64,000 nucleotides of DNA from Nocardioides sp. GY 10127. GTDB lineage: Bacteria > Actinomycetota > Actinomycetes > Propionibacteriales > Nocardioidaceae. The DNA is taken from NCBI RefSeq assembly GCF_004919085.1, contig NZ_STGL01000007.1, forward strand, positions 1 through 64,000. The letters run 5' to 3'. The notes under the pieces are model-generated. The model saw only the letters and a list, made by a program, of their open reading frames with translations, was not told where the DNA came from and ran no database searches. Positions 35,068 to 44,398 of this stretch are shown piece after piece. Position numbers and translations under genes: made by a program. Within the stretch, counting starts at the first letter, position 1; each line of letters begins with the position of its first letter.

Positions 35068-36117
35068 TCAGTCGGTGGCCTCCCCAGCGGTGCGGGCCTC
35101 GGACGCCTGGAGCTCGGCGGAGTCGCGGGCCTCCTCGTTGCGGTGCCACACGACCCGCTGGGCGAACGGGATCTCGATGCCCTCCTCGTCGAAGCGGGCC
35201 TTGATCCGCTTGCGCAGCTGCCGCGCGATCGTCCAGTTCTGCAGTGGCGCGGTCTTGACCATGATCCGCAGGTCGATCGAGTCGGCGCCGAGGCCCTCGA
35301 CGCCGGTCACCTCGGGCTCCTCGATCATCAGGTCGCGGAACTCCTCGTCGGCGTACAGCTCCGCGCCGATCTCGCGCAGCACCTCCAGGGAGCGGTCGAC
35401 GTCGGACTCGTAGGCCACGCCGATGTCCACGACGGCGCGTGACCAGTTCTGGGACAGGTTCCCGACCCGCAGGATCTCGCCGTTGGGGACGTACCAGACG
35501 GTGCCGTCCAGCGACCGCAGCCGCGTGACGCGCAGGGTGACCGCCTCGACGGTGCCCGAGGCGTCCCCGACGTCGACCACGTCGCCGACGCCGAACTGGT
35601 CCTCGAAGATCATGAAGACGCCGGAGAAGAAGTCCTTCACCAACGACTGGGCGCCGAAGCCGACCGCGACGCCCACGATGCCCGCGCTGGCGATGATCGG
35701 CGCGATGTTCACGCCGATCTCGCTCAGGACCATGGTGCCGATGACGGCGATGAGGATGCCCGTGACGATGCTCTTCAGCAGCGAGCCCATGGTCTGGGCC
35801 CGCTGGACGCGGCGGGTGGCCGTGGCGACGTCGCGGGCCTGCGCCTGCTGCGCGGCCTTGCCGAAGCCGAACCGGGGGACCCGGTCGGGCAGGACGCCGT
35901 TCTGCGCCCCGGCGACCAACCGGTCGACCACGCGGTGCAGGAACCACCGGACGACCACGAAGACCACCAGCAGCAGCAGGATCGACAGCGGCTTCCCGAC
36001 CAGCCACTCACCGACGTTCCCGGCGGTGGCGCTGCCGGTCCGGTCCTCGAGCCACGCGCACACGGCTGAGTCGTCGGAGCAGGCGGACAGGTGGAAGGAC
36101 GAGACGTGGACAAGCAT
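35068..36117 (-). CDS. MscS-type mechanosensitive channel
   Basis: The 349-residue membrane protein has three predicted transmembrane helices. The pore-lining TM3 and beta domain are typical of MscS: IIASAGIVGVAVGFGAQSLVKD, then GVFMIFEDQFGVGDVVDV. The C-terminal domain includes a NWTIARQLRKRIKARFDEEGIEIPF block. It releases solutes upon hypo-osmotic shock. The ATG at 36117 gives an N-terminal extracytoplasmic segment with two Cys. Confidence 0.93.
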   Translation of the reverse strand: MLVHVSSFHLSACSDDSAVCAWLEDRTGSATAGNVGEWLVGKPLSILLLLVVFVVVRWFLHRVVDRLVAGAQNGVLPDRVPRFGFGKAAQQAQARDVATATRRVQRAQTMGSLLKSIVTGILIAVIGTMVLSEIGVNIAPIIASAGIVGVAVGFGAQSLVKDFFSGVFMIFEDQFGVGDVVDVGDASGTVEAVTLRVTRLRSLDGTVWYVPNGEILRVGNLSQNWSRAVVDIGVAYESDVDRSLEVLREIGAELYADEEFRDLMIEEPEVTGVEGLGADSIDLRIMVKTAPLQNWTIARQLRKRIKARFDEEGIEIPFAQRVVWHRNEEARDSAELQASEARTAGEATD

Positions 36118-36244
36118 GGCGCCCAGTAAACAGAGGTGCGGTCACGGAGCCGAACCACCCGTCCGGTCCGCGCCTCGCGCGCCCTCGCGCGCACGCGCGC
36201 CCCGGTGGGGCGTGAGGAGGCCCTCACCCGGTATCCTCGTCGGC

Positions 36245-36607
36245 GTGACGACGCTGATCGCCCCCCTCGCCCGCCGTGCGGCGGCCGTGCTCGCCGTCCT
36301 CGGCGTGGCCGGCACCTCCGCTGTCCTGCTCGCCGGCCCGGCCTCGGCCGAGGTGCCGACCGGCTGGTCCGACCCCGCCCCGGTCGACCCGCTGCACGCC
36401 TTCCTCGTGATCCTGATCATCCCGGCGGCGATCGCCCTGGTGATCGCCGCGCTGGTGCTGGGCCCCGCCCTCGCCCGCGGTGAGCGCGTCCTCCCGGGTG
36501 CCGCCTCCGGCGACCACGAGTGGATCGGTGGCCCCGAGGTCGAGCCCGCGAAGCTGGGTGCCGGCAAGGCCGACGACGAGGCCGGCGGCACCAGTGCCCA
36601 CTGGTGA
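36245..36607 (+). CDS. Small secreted or membrane protein
   Basis: The 120-residue product has a signal peptide (cut near PASA, about residue 35), a second hydrophobic helix (about 50-75) and an acidic C-terminal tail of about 40 residues that should be cytoplasmic. It overlaps the DUF5130 gene by 14 bases, so both form an operon. The start is GTG 36245, right after the divergent mscS promoter. I do not recognise the family. Confidence 0.65.
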   Translation: MTTLIAPLARRAAAVLAVLGVAGTSAVLLAGPASAEVPTGWSDPAPVDPLHAFLVILIIPAAIALVIAALVLGPALARGERVLPGAASGDHEWIGGPEVEPAKLGAGKADDEAGGTSAHW

Positions 36608-37004
36608 CCTGAACCTCACCGCCTCGCAGCGCGCCCACGTCGACGCGGCCATCCGGCACGCCGAGACGCTGAGCCGGGCGGAGTTCTCGGTCTACCTCGG
36701 CAACAGCGCCGACGACACCGCCGCGTTCGCGCGGTTGCTCCACCGCAACCTCACCCTGCCGGCGCGCAGCGTCCTGGTGCTCGTCGACCCGGTCCGCCGG
36801 GCGCTCGAGATCGTGGTCGGGTCGTGGGTGCGCCAGCGCATCACCGACACCGAGATCGAGGTCGCGGCGCTCCACCTGCGCACCGACCTCGCGGCCGGGG
36901 ACGCCGCCGGCGGCCTCGTCCGCTGCGTGACGATGCTGGCCGAGCACGCCAAGCCCCAGCGCGTGCTCCACACCGCGACGCCCGAGGCGGACGAGCAGGC
37001 CTGA
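36594..37004 (+). CDS. DUF5130 family protein (TPM-like)
   Basis: The 136-residue protein matches the DUF5130 family of actinobacteria, with a TPM-like layout: HVDAAIRHAETLSRAEFSVYLGN, RSVLVLVDPVRRALEIVVG and HLRTDLAAGDAAGGLVRCVTMLAEH. GTG 36594 is the most likely start. It is probably cytoplasmic. The neighbouring pepN and globin genes recur next to this family in actinobacteria. Function unknown. Confidence 0.78.
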   Translation: MPTGDLNLTASQRAHVDAAIRHAETLSRAEFSVYLGNSADDTAAFARLLHRNLTLPARSVLVLVDPVRRALEIVVGSWVRQRITDTEIEVAALHLRTDLAAGDAAGGLVRCVTMLAEHAKPQRVLHTATPEADEQA

Positions 37005-37029
37005 GGCCGCGCCGGCGCACTCGAGCGAC

Positions 37030-37063
37030 AAGACCCCCGGGACCGTGTGGTCCCGGGGGTCTT
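37030..37063. terminator. Bidirectional terminator between DUF5130 gene and pepN
   Basis: A perfect 15-base-pair stem (37030-37044 with 37049-37063) closes a four-base loop between two convergent genes. Confidence 0.92.
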
Positions 37064-37134
37064 CTCCTGTCCTGGCCCGGGTGTCGGGCGGCCGCGCCGC
37101 CGCCGGCCGGTGACCGGCGGCGGCGCGGGCTCGC

Positions 37135-39678
37135 TCAGGCCTGGGCGTCCCGCGCCTGGGCGGCGAGGGCGCGCTGGACGTCGGCCAGGCCCTCGCGGAC
37201 GAAGCGGACGGCCGGCACCGGGGCGGTGGTGGTGGCCAGCCACTCCTGGACGCTCGCCTCGAGCTCGGGGGAGGCCAGCACCGTCGGGAAGGCGTAGTTG
37301 AGCGCCACCGAGGCGCGGTGCGTGCCCAGGTTCTCCCAGACGCTGCCGGCGACCTCGAGGTACTCGGCCACGTACGGCGCGAGGACGTCGTCCTGCCCGG
37401 CGCGCATGAAGGCCAGCACGATCGAGCGGGCCGTCTCGTTCGGCGTGGACGCGTCCAGCATGCCCGCGCGCCAGGCCTCCGCCTTGGCGGCGGCGTCCGG
37501 CTGCGAGGCCCGCGCGGCCGCGGCGTGCTCCTGGCCGGAGATCGTCGCGTCGGCGGCGAGCTCGTCGTCGATCCGGGTGCCGGCGCGGCCGGCGGCCGCG
37601 AGGGCGGTGACGAGCGACCAGCGCAGGTCCTGGTCGACGGCGAGGCCGTCGAGCGAGGGCGCGCCGTCCAGCAGGCTCTCGAGCGCCGCCAGCGACTCCT
37701 CGGAGCGAGCCGAGGCGGCCCAGGTGCGGACGAAGGTGAGCTGCGAGTCCGAGCCCGGCTCGGCGGCAAGGGCGAGGGCGTGCATCCCCTTCTCCCAGCG
37801 GGAGCGGACCTCCTCGCGGTGCTCGGGGGCCGTGTAGAGCGCGGCGGCTGTCGAGGCGGTGGACGGGATGCGGCTCACGCCCCAGGCGTCCGTCTCGGCG
37901 CCGATGTTCGCCAGGACCAGGTCGACGTAGTCGGTGGCCGCCATCTCGGCGTCCCGCGTCATGTCCCAGGCGGCGCCCCACACGAGCGCGCGGGCCAGGG
38001 AGTCGTCGAGCTTGGACAGGCCGGAGACAGCGGTGGCCAGCGAGCGCTCGTCGAGGCGGATCTTGGCGTAGGTGTGGTCGGAGTCGTTGAGGAGGAGCAG
38101 GTCGGGCTGCTTCTCGCCGACGAGCTCGGGCACCTCGGTGAGCGCGCCCTCGACGTCCGTCTCGACGTAGGTGCGGCGGACGAGGCGGCCGCCCACCTCG
38201 TCGTAGAGCCCGATGCCGATGCGGTGGCGACGCAGCGTCGGCCAGTCGGCGTGGGCGGTCTGGCGGACCGCGAGGCGCGAGTACGCGCCCTCGGCGTCCA
38301 GCTCGAACTCGGGGGCCAGCGTGTTGACGCCCGCGGTGCGCAGCCACTCCTCGGCCCAGCCGGCCAGCTCGCGGCCCGAGGCCTTCTCCAGCGCGGAGAG
38401 GAGGTCGGTGAACTCGGAGTTCCCGAACGCGTGGTCCTTGAAGTACTGGCGCAGGCCGGCCATGAAGTCGTCGATGCCGACCCAGGCCACCAGCTGCTTG
38501 AGCACCGACGCGCCCTTGGCGTAGGTGATCATGTCGAAGTTGACCTCGACGGCGTGCAGGTCGAAGTTGTCGGCCGCGATGGGGTGCGTGGAGGGCAGCT
38601 GGTCCTGGCGGTAGCCGGTCTGCTTGCGGGCGTTGGCGAAGCCCGTCCAGGAGTCGGTGTACTCGGTGGCCTCGACCTCGGCGTGGTAGCAGGCCCACTC
38701 GGCGAACGACTCGTTCAGCCAGAGGTCGTCCCACCACTTCATGGTCACGAGGTCGCCGAACCACATGTGGGCCATCTCGTGCAGGATCACCGAGCAGCGG
38801 AACTCGTAGAACGAGCGGGGCTGGCGGGAGCGGGGCAGGTACTCGTCGCGCAGGGTCACGCAGCCCGCGTTCTCCATCGCGCCCATGTTGTACTCCGGCA
38901 CGTAGAGCTGGTCGTACTTGCCGAACGGGTAGGGGTAGTCGAAGGCCTCCTCGAAGAAGGCGAAGCCCTGGCGGGTGAGCTTCACCAGCTCCTCGGTGTC
39001 GAGGTAGGGGACGAGCGACTGCCGGCAGTAGTGGCCGAGCGGGATGGTGCCGTACTTGCCCTCGTAGACGTCCTGCACCTCGTGGTACTCGCCGGCGACG
39101 AGCGCGGTGATGTAGGTGGACATCCGCTGCGTCGGCGCGAAGGCGAAGAGGGCCTTGCCGTCGCCCAGCGGCTGCGGCGCGGGGGAGGGGGAGTTGGAGA
39201 CGACCTTCCAGTCCTCGGGCGCCGTCACGTTGAACGTGAAGACCGACTTGAGGTCGGGCTGCTCGAAGGTGGTGAACACGCGGCGGGCGTCCGGCACCTC
39301 GAACTGGGAGTAGAGGTAGACACGGCCGTCGGCCGGGTCCACGAACCGGTGCAGGCCCTCGCCCGTGTGCGAGTAGGCGCAGTCGGCGCGGACGACGAGC
39401 GTGTTCTCGGCCTGGAGGCCGGTGAGCTCGAGCCGGTCGTCGACGTGGACGGTGCTCGGGTCGAGGCTCTCGCCGTTGAGGGTGATCTCGTGGACGACGG
39501 CCCCGACCAGGTCGGCGAACGTGCTGGCGCCGGGGGTCGTGGCGGTGAACGAGATCGTCGTGGTGGACGCGAAGGTCTTGTCGCCCGTCGTGAGGTCCAG
39601 GTCGATGGTGTACGACGTGACGTCCAGGAGGGCGGCTCGGGTGGCGGCCTCGTCCCGGGTGAGGTTGGTTCCAGGCAT
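37135..39678 (-). CDS. pepN: Aminopeptidase N (M1 family)
   Basis: The 847-residue zinc aminopeptidase has the substrate-binding GAMEN motif (MGAMENAG, about 263-270) and HExxH with the third ligand Glu (HEMAHMWF about 297, then LNESFAEW). The C-terminal part is the ERAP1-like helical domain. It is a soluble cytoplasmic enzyme that trims peptides with broad specificity. Length and order match actinobacterial PepN. Confidence 0.96.
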   Translation of the reverse strand: MPGTNLTRDEAATRAALLDVTSYTIDLDLTTGDKTFASTTTISFTATTPGASTFADLVGAVVHEITLNGESLDPSTVHVDDRLELTGLQAENTLVVRADCAYSHTGEGLHRFVDPADGRVYLYSQFEVPDARRVFTTFEQPDLKSVFTFNVTAPEDWKVVSNSPSPAPQPLGDGKALFAFAPTQRMSTYITALVAGEYHEVQDVYEGKYGTIPLGHYCRQSLVPYLDTEELVKLTRQGFAFFEEAFDYPYPFGKYDQLYVPEYNMGAMENAGCVTLRDEYLPRSRQPRSFYEFRCSVILHEMAHMWFGDLVTMKWWDDLWLNESFAEWACYHAEVEATEYTDSWTGFANARKQTGYRQDQLPSTHPIAADNFDLHAVEVNFDMITYAKGASVLKQLVAWVGIDDFMAGLRQYFKDHAFGNSEFTDLLSALEKASGRELAGWAEEWLRTAGVNTLAPEFELDAEGAYSRLAVRQTAHADWPTLRRHRIGIGLYDEVGGRLVRRTYVETDVEGALTEVPELVGEKQPDLLLLNDSDHTYAKIRLDERSLATAVSGLSKLDDSLARALVWGAAWDMTRDAEMAATDYVDLVLANIGAETDAWGVSRIPSTASTAAALYTAPEHREEVRSRWEKGMHALALAAEPGSDSQLTFVRTWAASARSEESLAALESLLDGAPSLDGLAVDQDLRWSLVTALAAAGRAGTRIDDELAADATISGQEHAAAARASQPDAAAKAEAWRAGMLDASTPNETARSIVLAFMRAGQDDVLAPYVAEYLEVAGSVWENLGTHRASVALNYAFPTVLASPELEASVQEWLATTTAPVPAVRFVREGLADVQRALAAQARDAQA

Positions 39679-39883
39679 GCGGCGATCCTCTCACCGTCGT
39701 CCCCGGCGTCCACCCCGGGTGGAGGAGCGAGGACGCGGCGGCATGCCCGGGCGATCCTGACGGCCGTCCTCGTCGTCCTGTCACGGGAGGGACGGTTGTA
39801 CTGTCCTGATCCCGCGTGGTGCCGATGTGACCAATGTGAAATTTTTGGATCATACGGCGTGTCGGTGCTTGACATCGGGTTAC

Positions 39884-41644
39884 ATGCTCCGCGTGCAACC
39901 CCCTCGACACCTTCTGGCTCCCCGCCTGTCGGCCGTGCTCGCGAGCGTGATCTCGCTGGTCACGGCCGCAGTGCTGCTGGCTGTCGGCGTCCAGACCGCC
40001 TCTCCGGCCTCGGCCACGACCACCTACCTCTGCACGGGGTACGTGGCGTGTGCACAGGCCGGCTACACCCATCACGGCTACAAGAAGGCCGGCTCCAAGA
40101 TGTGGTGGCGCATGTACTCCGGCCACAACTGCACCAACTACGTGGCCTACATGATGGTGAAGTCCGGCGCCTCCAGCGAGCGACCGTGGACGGGCAGCGG
40201 CAACGCCTACAACTGGGGCGTCCAGCTCAGCGACATCACCGACAGCACCCCGCGCGTGGGTGCCGTGGCCTGGTACAAGGCCAACGGCGGCTGGGCAGGC
40301 TCCAGCGGCCACGTGGCCTACGTGGAGCAGGTGGTCTCCGCGACGGAGATCATCGTCTCCGAGGACAACTGGGGCGGCGACTTCGACTACCGGGTGGTGG
40401 AGAAGGGCACGAGCGGCTGGCCCGACGGCTTCATCCACGTCAACGACACCCCGCTCACCGTCGACACCGCGCCCACCGTGACCGCCACCCCGGCGGTCGG
40501 CCAGAAGATCACCGTCGACCCCGGCACGTACACGCCGGCCGCCGACGAGGTCTCGATCCAGTGGTACGCCGCGGGCAAGAAGATCGAGGGCGCCACCAGC
40601 GCCTCCTACAAGCCGACCACCGAGCAGTGGAAGAAGCGGCTGAGCGTGCGGGTCACCGCCAAGGCGAGCGGGTTCGCCCGCACCGTCACCGACACCGACA
40701 AGACGGTGGCGGTGCGCAAGGGCACGCTCGCGGTGAAGAACCAGCCCGTCGTCTCCGGCACCGCGCAGGTGGACGGCACCCTCACCACCACGACCGGCAC
40801 CTACAGCCCGGCCGTGAGCGACAAGACGATCCACTGGTACGCGGACGGCACCCTCATCAAGGGGGAGACGTCGAAGAAGCTCGCGGTCACGCCGGAGCTC
40901 GTCGACACCAAGATCACCGCGAAGGTCACGGCCACCACGGAGGCGTACAAGGCCGAGAAGACCCTCACCACCTCGACCGCCAACGTCGCTCCCGGTGTCA
41001 TCCGCCTCGGCAAGGACTACACGCTGAGCGGCACCAGCAGCGTCGGCGACAAGCTCGCGATCGGCGAGGGCGTCGTCGAGTGGCCGACCGACGCGACCGT
41101 CACCTACCAGTGGCTGCGCGGCGGGACCGCCTCCGGCGCCCGGGCCAGCACCTCCAGCGACGGTTCCGGTGCGAGCAACGACTCCCTCAGCTACCTGCTG
41201 GGCGCGAAGGACGTCGGCAAGACGATGGGCGTGCGCATCACCATCGCCCGCGCCGGCTACACCACGCGGACGGTGGACCTCGCCGCGACGTCCATCGTGA
41301 CCACGACGCCGGTGCTCGACCTCACCGCCACCCCGAAGGTGACGACGAGGACGGTCAAGGTCGCCGGCACCAAGAAGACGAAGACCGTGGTGAAGCGGAA
41401 GGTGATCGTGCGCGTCGGGGTGACCGCCTACGGCCGCAGGACCGTCAACGGACGCGTGCGGGTAACGCTGACCCAGCCCGACGGCGAGCAGCAGGTCTCC
41501 ACCGTGCGGCTCGTGGACGGGAAGCTCCGGCTCCCCGTCACCGACCTCCCGCGCGGTAAGCAGACCGTCCAGGTCGACTACCTCGGCACCACCGTCGTGA
41601 CCGCCGGCTCCGCGCGCACCACCGTGCGGGTGCCTGCGAGCTGA
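39884..41644 (+). CDS. Secreted CHAP-domain protein with Ig-like repeats
   Basis: The 586-residue exported protein begins with a signal peptide (cut near ASA, about 45). A CHAP amidase domain follows (about 55-185) with catalytic Cys in HNCTNYVAYMM and His in SSGHVAYVE. About three beta-sandwich repeats of 80 residues come next (WYA and WYADG motifs, linked by TVTATPAVGQ), then a Lys/Arg-rich final domain. It is probably a cell-wall hydrolase that binds the wall through its repeats. Upstream DNA (39820-39880) is unusually AT-rich and may carry the promoter. The ATG at 39884 fits the signal peptide. Confidence 0.85.
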   Translation: MLRVQPPRHLLAPRLSAVLASVISLVTAAVLLAVGVQTASPASATTTYLCTGYVACAQAGYTHHGYKKAGSKMWWRMYSGHNCTNYVAYMMVKSGASSERPWTGSGNAYNWGVQLSDITDSTPRVGAVAWYKANGGWAGSSGHVAYVEQVVSATEIIVSEDNWGGDFDYRVVEKGTSGWPDGFIHVNDTPLTVDTAPTVTATPAVGQKITVDPGTYTPAADEVSIQWYAAGKKIEGATSASYKPTTEQWKKRLSVRVTAKASGFARTVTDTDKTVAVRKGTLAVKNQPVVSGTAQVDGTLTTTTGTYSPAVSDKTIHWYADGTLIKGETSKKLAVTPELVDTKITAKVTATTEAYKAEKTLTTSTANVAPGVIRLGKDYTLSGTSSVGDKLAIGEGVVEWPTDATVTYQWLRGGTASGARASTSSDGSGASNDSLSYLLGAKDVGKTMGVRITIARAGYTTRTVDLAATSIVTTTPVLDLTATPKVTTRTVKVAGTKKTKTVVKRKVIVRVGVTAYGRRTVNGRVRVTLTQPDGEQQVSTVRLVDGKLRLPVTDLPRGKQTVQVDYLGTTVVTAGSARTTVRVPAS

Positions 41645-41712
41645 GGCTGCCTGCTTCCTTCTGCTTCCTGCTTCTGCTGTGGCCCCTGTGGCTGCTGTGG
41701 CTCCTGCTGCTG

Positions 41713-42275
41713 CCGGCCGGTGGCTTCGGTCCTCGTGCCCACGAGGACCGAAGCCACCGGCCGGTGTGGTTGTGGGGCTGTGACCTGCGGTGATGCGGTG
41801 GCGTGGGTCGTGAGTCCGGCGTTGGGTCCTCGTGGGTGACGGGCGGGGTCGGCCGGCGGTCGGTGGGGCCGCGAGGCGGCTCGATCCGGGTGGCTGGGGG
41901 CGGCGGCCGGCTGTGGGGGCGTTCGGTCCTCGTGCCCACGAGGACCGAACGCAGCAGTCGGCGGCGGAGCAGGGCTGTCACCTGGGCTGATGTGGTGGTG
42001 GCGGTCGGCTGGGACGCGTTCGGTCCTCGTGGGTGACAGGCTCGGCCGGTCGGCGGTGGGTGGGGCCGCGAGGCGGCTCGATCCGGGTGGCTGGGGGCGG
42101 CGGCGGGCTGCGGGGGGCGTTCGGTCCTCGTGCCCACGAGGACCGAACGCAGCGGCCGGCCGGGGGCACAGGGCTGTCACCTGGGCTGATGTGGTGGCGG
42201 CGGTCGGCTGGGACGCGTTCGGTCCTCGTGGGTGACGGCCGGGGCGGTGTCGGTCCTCGTGTCGACGAGGACCGA
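41713..42275. repeat. Array of long palindromes in ~198-base tandem units
   Basis: The core is TCGGTCCTCGTG and its inverse around a two-base centre. Perfect palindromes lie at 41713-41764 (25-base arms), 41919-41952 and 42117-42150 (16-base arms each), and one with a four-base centre at 42250-42275. Half-copies lie at 42016-42031 and 42215-42230. Sequence between them repeats with a period of about 198 bases (for example 41871 and 42068), so two near-complete units follow a decayed first unit. No spacers of CRISPR type occur. The 738-base gap between the CHAP and DsbA-like genes otherwise has no gene. Confidence 0.9.
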
Positions 42276-42382
42276 ACGCGGGCAGTGTGGCGGGGTCACG
42301 CCCAGTCAGCGGCAGCAGAGAGCGGCACGGAACACCCCGCCGCAGACGGAATACCCCGGGACGGCACGGACTTGTCGTGACC

Positions 42383-42991
42383 ATGAGCGCTGACAAGGCC
42401 GACTTCTGGTTCGACCCCCTCTGTCCCTTCGCCTGGATCACCTCGCGATTCATCCTCGAGGTCGAGAAGGTGCGCGACATCGAGGTCGAGTGGCACATCA
42501 TGAGCCTCGCGTACCTCAACCAGGACAAGGACCTCCCCGAGGACTACCGGGCCCACCTGGAGGGTGCCTGGGGCCCGGTCCGGATCGCCATGAAGGTCTC
42601 CCAGGAGCACGGCCAGGAGAAGCTCGCCGAGCTCTACACCGCCATGGGCACCCGCATCCACACCCAGGGTCGGGGGTGGAAGGACGTCGAGGTGCTGGCC
42701 GAGGCCCTCGCCGAGGTCGGCCTGCCCGCCGAGCTCGTGGACGCCCGCGACGACGAGAGCCTCGACGAGGCCATCGCCAAGAGCCACCACGAGGGCATGG
42801 ACCAGGTGGGCACCGAGGTCGGCACCCCGACCATCGCCATCAACGGCACCGCGTTCTTCGGCCCGGTCATGACCGCCATCCCGAAGGGCGAGGAGGCCGG
42901 GAAGGTCTGGGACGGCGCGGTCGCGCTGGCCGGCTACCCGTACTTCTTCGAGCTCAAGCGGACCCGCACCGGGGACCTCGACTTCAGCTGA
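42383..42991 (+). CDS. DsbA-family protein, mycothiol-dependent oxidoreductase type
   Basis: The 202-residue thioredoxin-fold protein resembles the mycobacterial Rv2466c type: an N-terminal [10 protein letters not shown], an inserted helical domain and the cis-Pro loop [10 protein letters not shown]. The active site is CPFA and not CPWC, so only one Cys remains (about residue 15), which suits a mycothiol-linked monothiol mechanism. The ATG at 42383 has no strong ribosome site. The stop overlaps the 3' end of the convergent DUF2254 gene by eight bases. Confidence 0.88.
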   Translation: MSADKADFWFDPLCPFAWITSRFILEVEKVRDIEVEWHIMSLAYLNQDKDLPEDYRAHLEGAWGPVRIAMKVSQEHGQEKLAELYTAMGTRIHTQGRGWKDVEVLAEALAEVGLPAELVDARDDESLDEAIAKSHHEGMDQVGTEVGTPTIAINGTAFFGPVMTAIPKGEEAGKVWDGAVALAGYPYFFELKRTRTGDLDFS

Positions 42992-44342
42992 CGCCCGCCT
43001 GCTGGCCGGCCCCGGGGCCGGCCCCCTGGTCGGCCCCGAGCCGACGGTCGAGGTCCGCCAGTCGGGCCTCGACCGCGGTCCGGTTCTCCGGCGTGGCGGC
43101 CGCCGCCAGCGACTCCAGCATTGACCGCAGCCGCCTCGGCACCTGCACGCTGTCGGCGCCCCAGTGGGCGATCTCCTCGACGGCGAGCCGGAGCCAGCCG
43201 TCCAGGCCGGGCTCGCGGGTCCGCACCCGGGCGACGCCCTCGTCGTCGACGTGCAGCCCCGAGACCGGCGGTGCCACCACGAGCGGCCGCAGCAGCTCGT
43301 GCAGGCGGTCGATCACCTGCACCGCGGTCGTCGGGTCGTTCACACCGGGGGAGAGCGCCTTGTCGGCGATGTCGACCAGCCGCCGCAGCCCGAAGCCGAG
43401 GTCCTGCTCCATCGAGCGCTCCCGGCCCAGGACGGCCCGCTTCCGCACCAGGGCGTCCAGCGCCTCGAGGTCCTCGGCCTCCACCGCCCCTCCCTCGCGC
43501 TCGCGGTGCACCAGCGCCAAGGGGTCACCGGCGACGACGAACGTGCCCAGGGGGTGCAGCACCTCCACCAGGACGCCGGCCCGGGCCGAGGCCGCCACGA
43601 GCTCGTCGAGGAGCAGCCCGTCGAGGTAGCCGCTGCAGTCGGCGGTGACGACGTGACCACGCGAGGACGGGTCGGGCGAGGACGGGCCGGGCGCCCAGTC
43701 CGGGGTGGTGCCGCCCGCGGCGTCACCCGCCCGGAGCACCGCGTCGACCAGCCGCCGGGTCTGCCGGGTGGTCTCCTCCAGCACCGCGTCCACGCCGACG
43801 GCCCCGGTCACGTGGTCGATGAACGCCAGGAACATCCCGAGCGCCGCGAGCACCCACAGGTAGGCCAGCGTGATCGCCAGCTGCGGCACGTCGTCCGAGC
43901 CCGAGCCCTCGAGCGAGCGCAGCACCGTGAGCGCGTAGACGAACGAGCCCGCGAACAGCCCGAGCGTGTGCTGCGTGGTCCGGTTCTCCAGGAACGAGCG
44001 CAGCACGCGGGGCGAGTACTGGCTCGACGCCAGCTGCAGCACGACCATCGTGTTCGAGAAGACCAGGCCGGTCACCGAGATCATCGCCCCGGCGATCGTC
44101 GAGAGCACCGATCGGGCGCCCTCGACGTCCCCGGGGAAGAGCCAGGGGACGCCGTCGGTGTCCAGCCGCGGCAGCTCCGGCGTCAGCAGCCCCAGCGCGA
44201 GCGCGAGGGCGCACCAGGCGCTGGGCAGCACCCAGAACGGGCGCAGCAGGACGCGGAGCAGGTGCCGGGCACGGCTGGGCAGCCCTCGGGTGGGCGGCGG
44301 GGCGACGGGGACGGCGCGGCCGTGCGTGGTGGAGCGGGTCAC
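42984..44342 (-). CDS. DUF2254 integral membrane protein
   Basis: The 452-residue protein has four N-terminal transmembrane helices (about 28-170). These include the DUF2254 block [19 protein letters not shown] followed by [13 protein letters not shown] cytoplasmic domain with [19 protein letters not shown] near 330 follows. The family is widespread in actinobacteria but has no agreed function. The start is GTG 44342. Confidence 0.85.
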   Translation of the reverse strand: MTRSTTHGRAVPVAPPPTRGLPSRARHLLRVLLRPFWVLPSAWCALALALGLLTPELPRLDTDGVPWLFPGDVEGARSVLSTIAGAMISVTGLVFSNTMVVLQLASSQYSPRVLRSFLENRTTQHTLGLFAGSFVYALTVLRSLEGSGSDDVPQLAITLAYLWVLAALGMFLAFIDHVTGAVGVDAVLEETTRQTRRLVDAVLRAGDAAGGTTPDWAPGPSSPDPSSRGHVVTADCSGYLDGLLLDELVAASARAGVLVEVLHPLGTFVVAGDPLALVHREREGGAVEAEDLEALDALVRKRAVLGRERSMEQDLGFGLRRLVDIADKALSPGVNDPTTAVQVIDRLHELLRPLVVAPPVSGLHVDDEGVARVRTREPGLDGWLRLAVEEIAHWGADSVQVPRRLRSMLESLAAAATPENRTAVEARLADLDRRLGADQGAGPGAGQQAGVS

Positions 44343-44398
44343 CTGTGTTCCCTACCCGGACCCGTGGGCCGGGCGGCACACCTGCCCGGGTCGGCCGC

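Noticed and set aside
36692..40834. A 1380-codon open frame on the minus strand
   Set aside because: It crosses pepN in another frame and runs through the start of the CHAP gene; the translation is repetitive Arg/Gly/Pro.
37318..41559. A 1413-codon open frame on the plus strand
   Set aside because: It is antisense to pepN and then in the wrong frame for the CHAP gene, with no ribosome site or domain.
41713..42275. Possible CRISPR array
   Set aside because: The repeats are palindromes without regular 30-40 base spacers, the intervening DNA is itself repeated, and no cas gene is in the window.
41538..42528. Several open frames across the palindromic array
   Set aside because: They repeat only because the DNA repeats; codon use and composition are not protein-like and the frames disagree between units.
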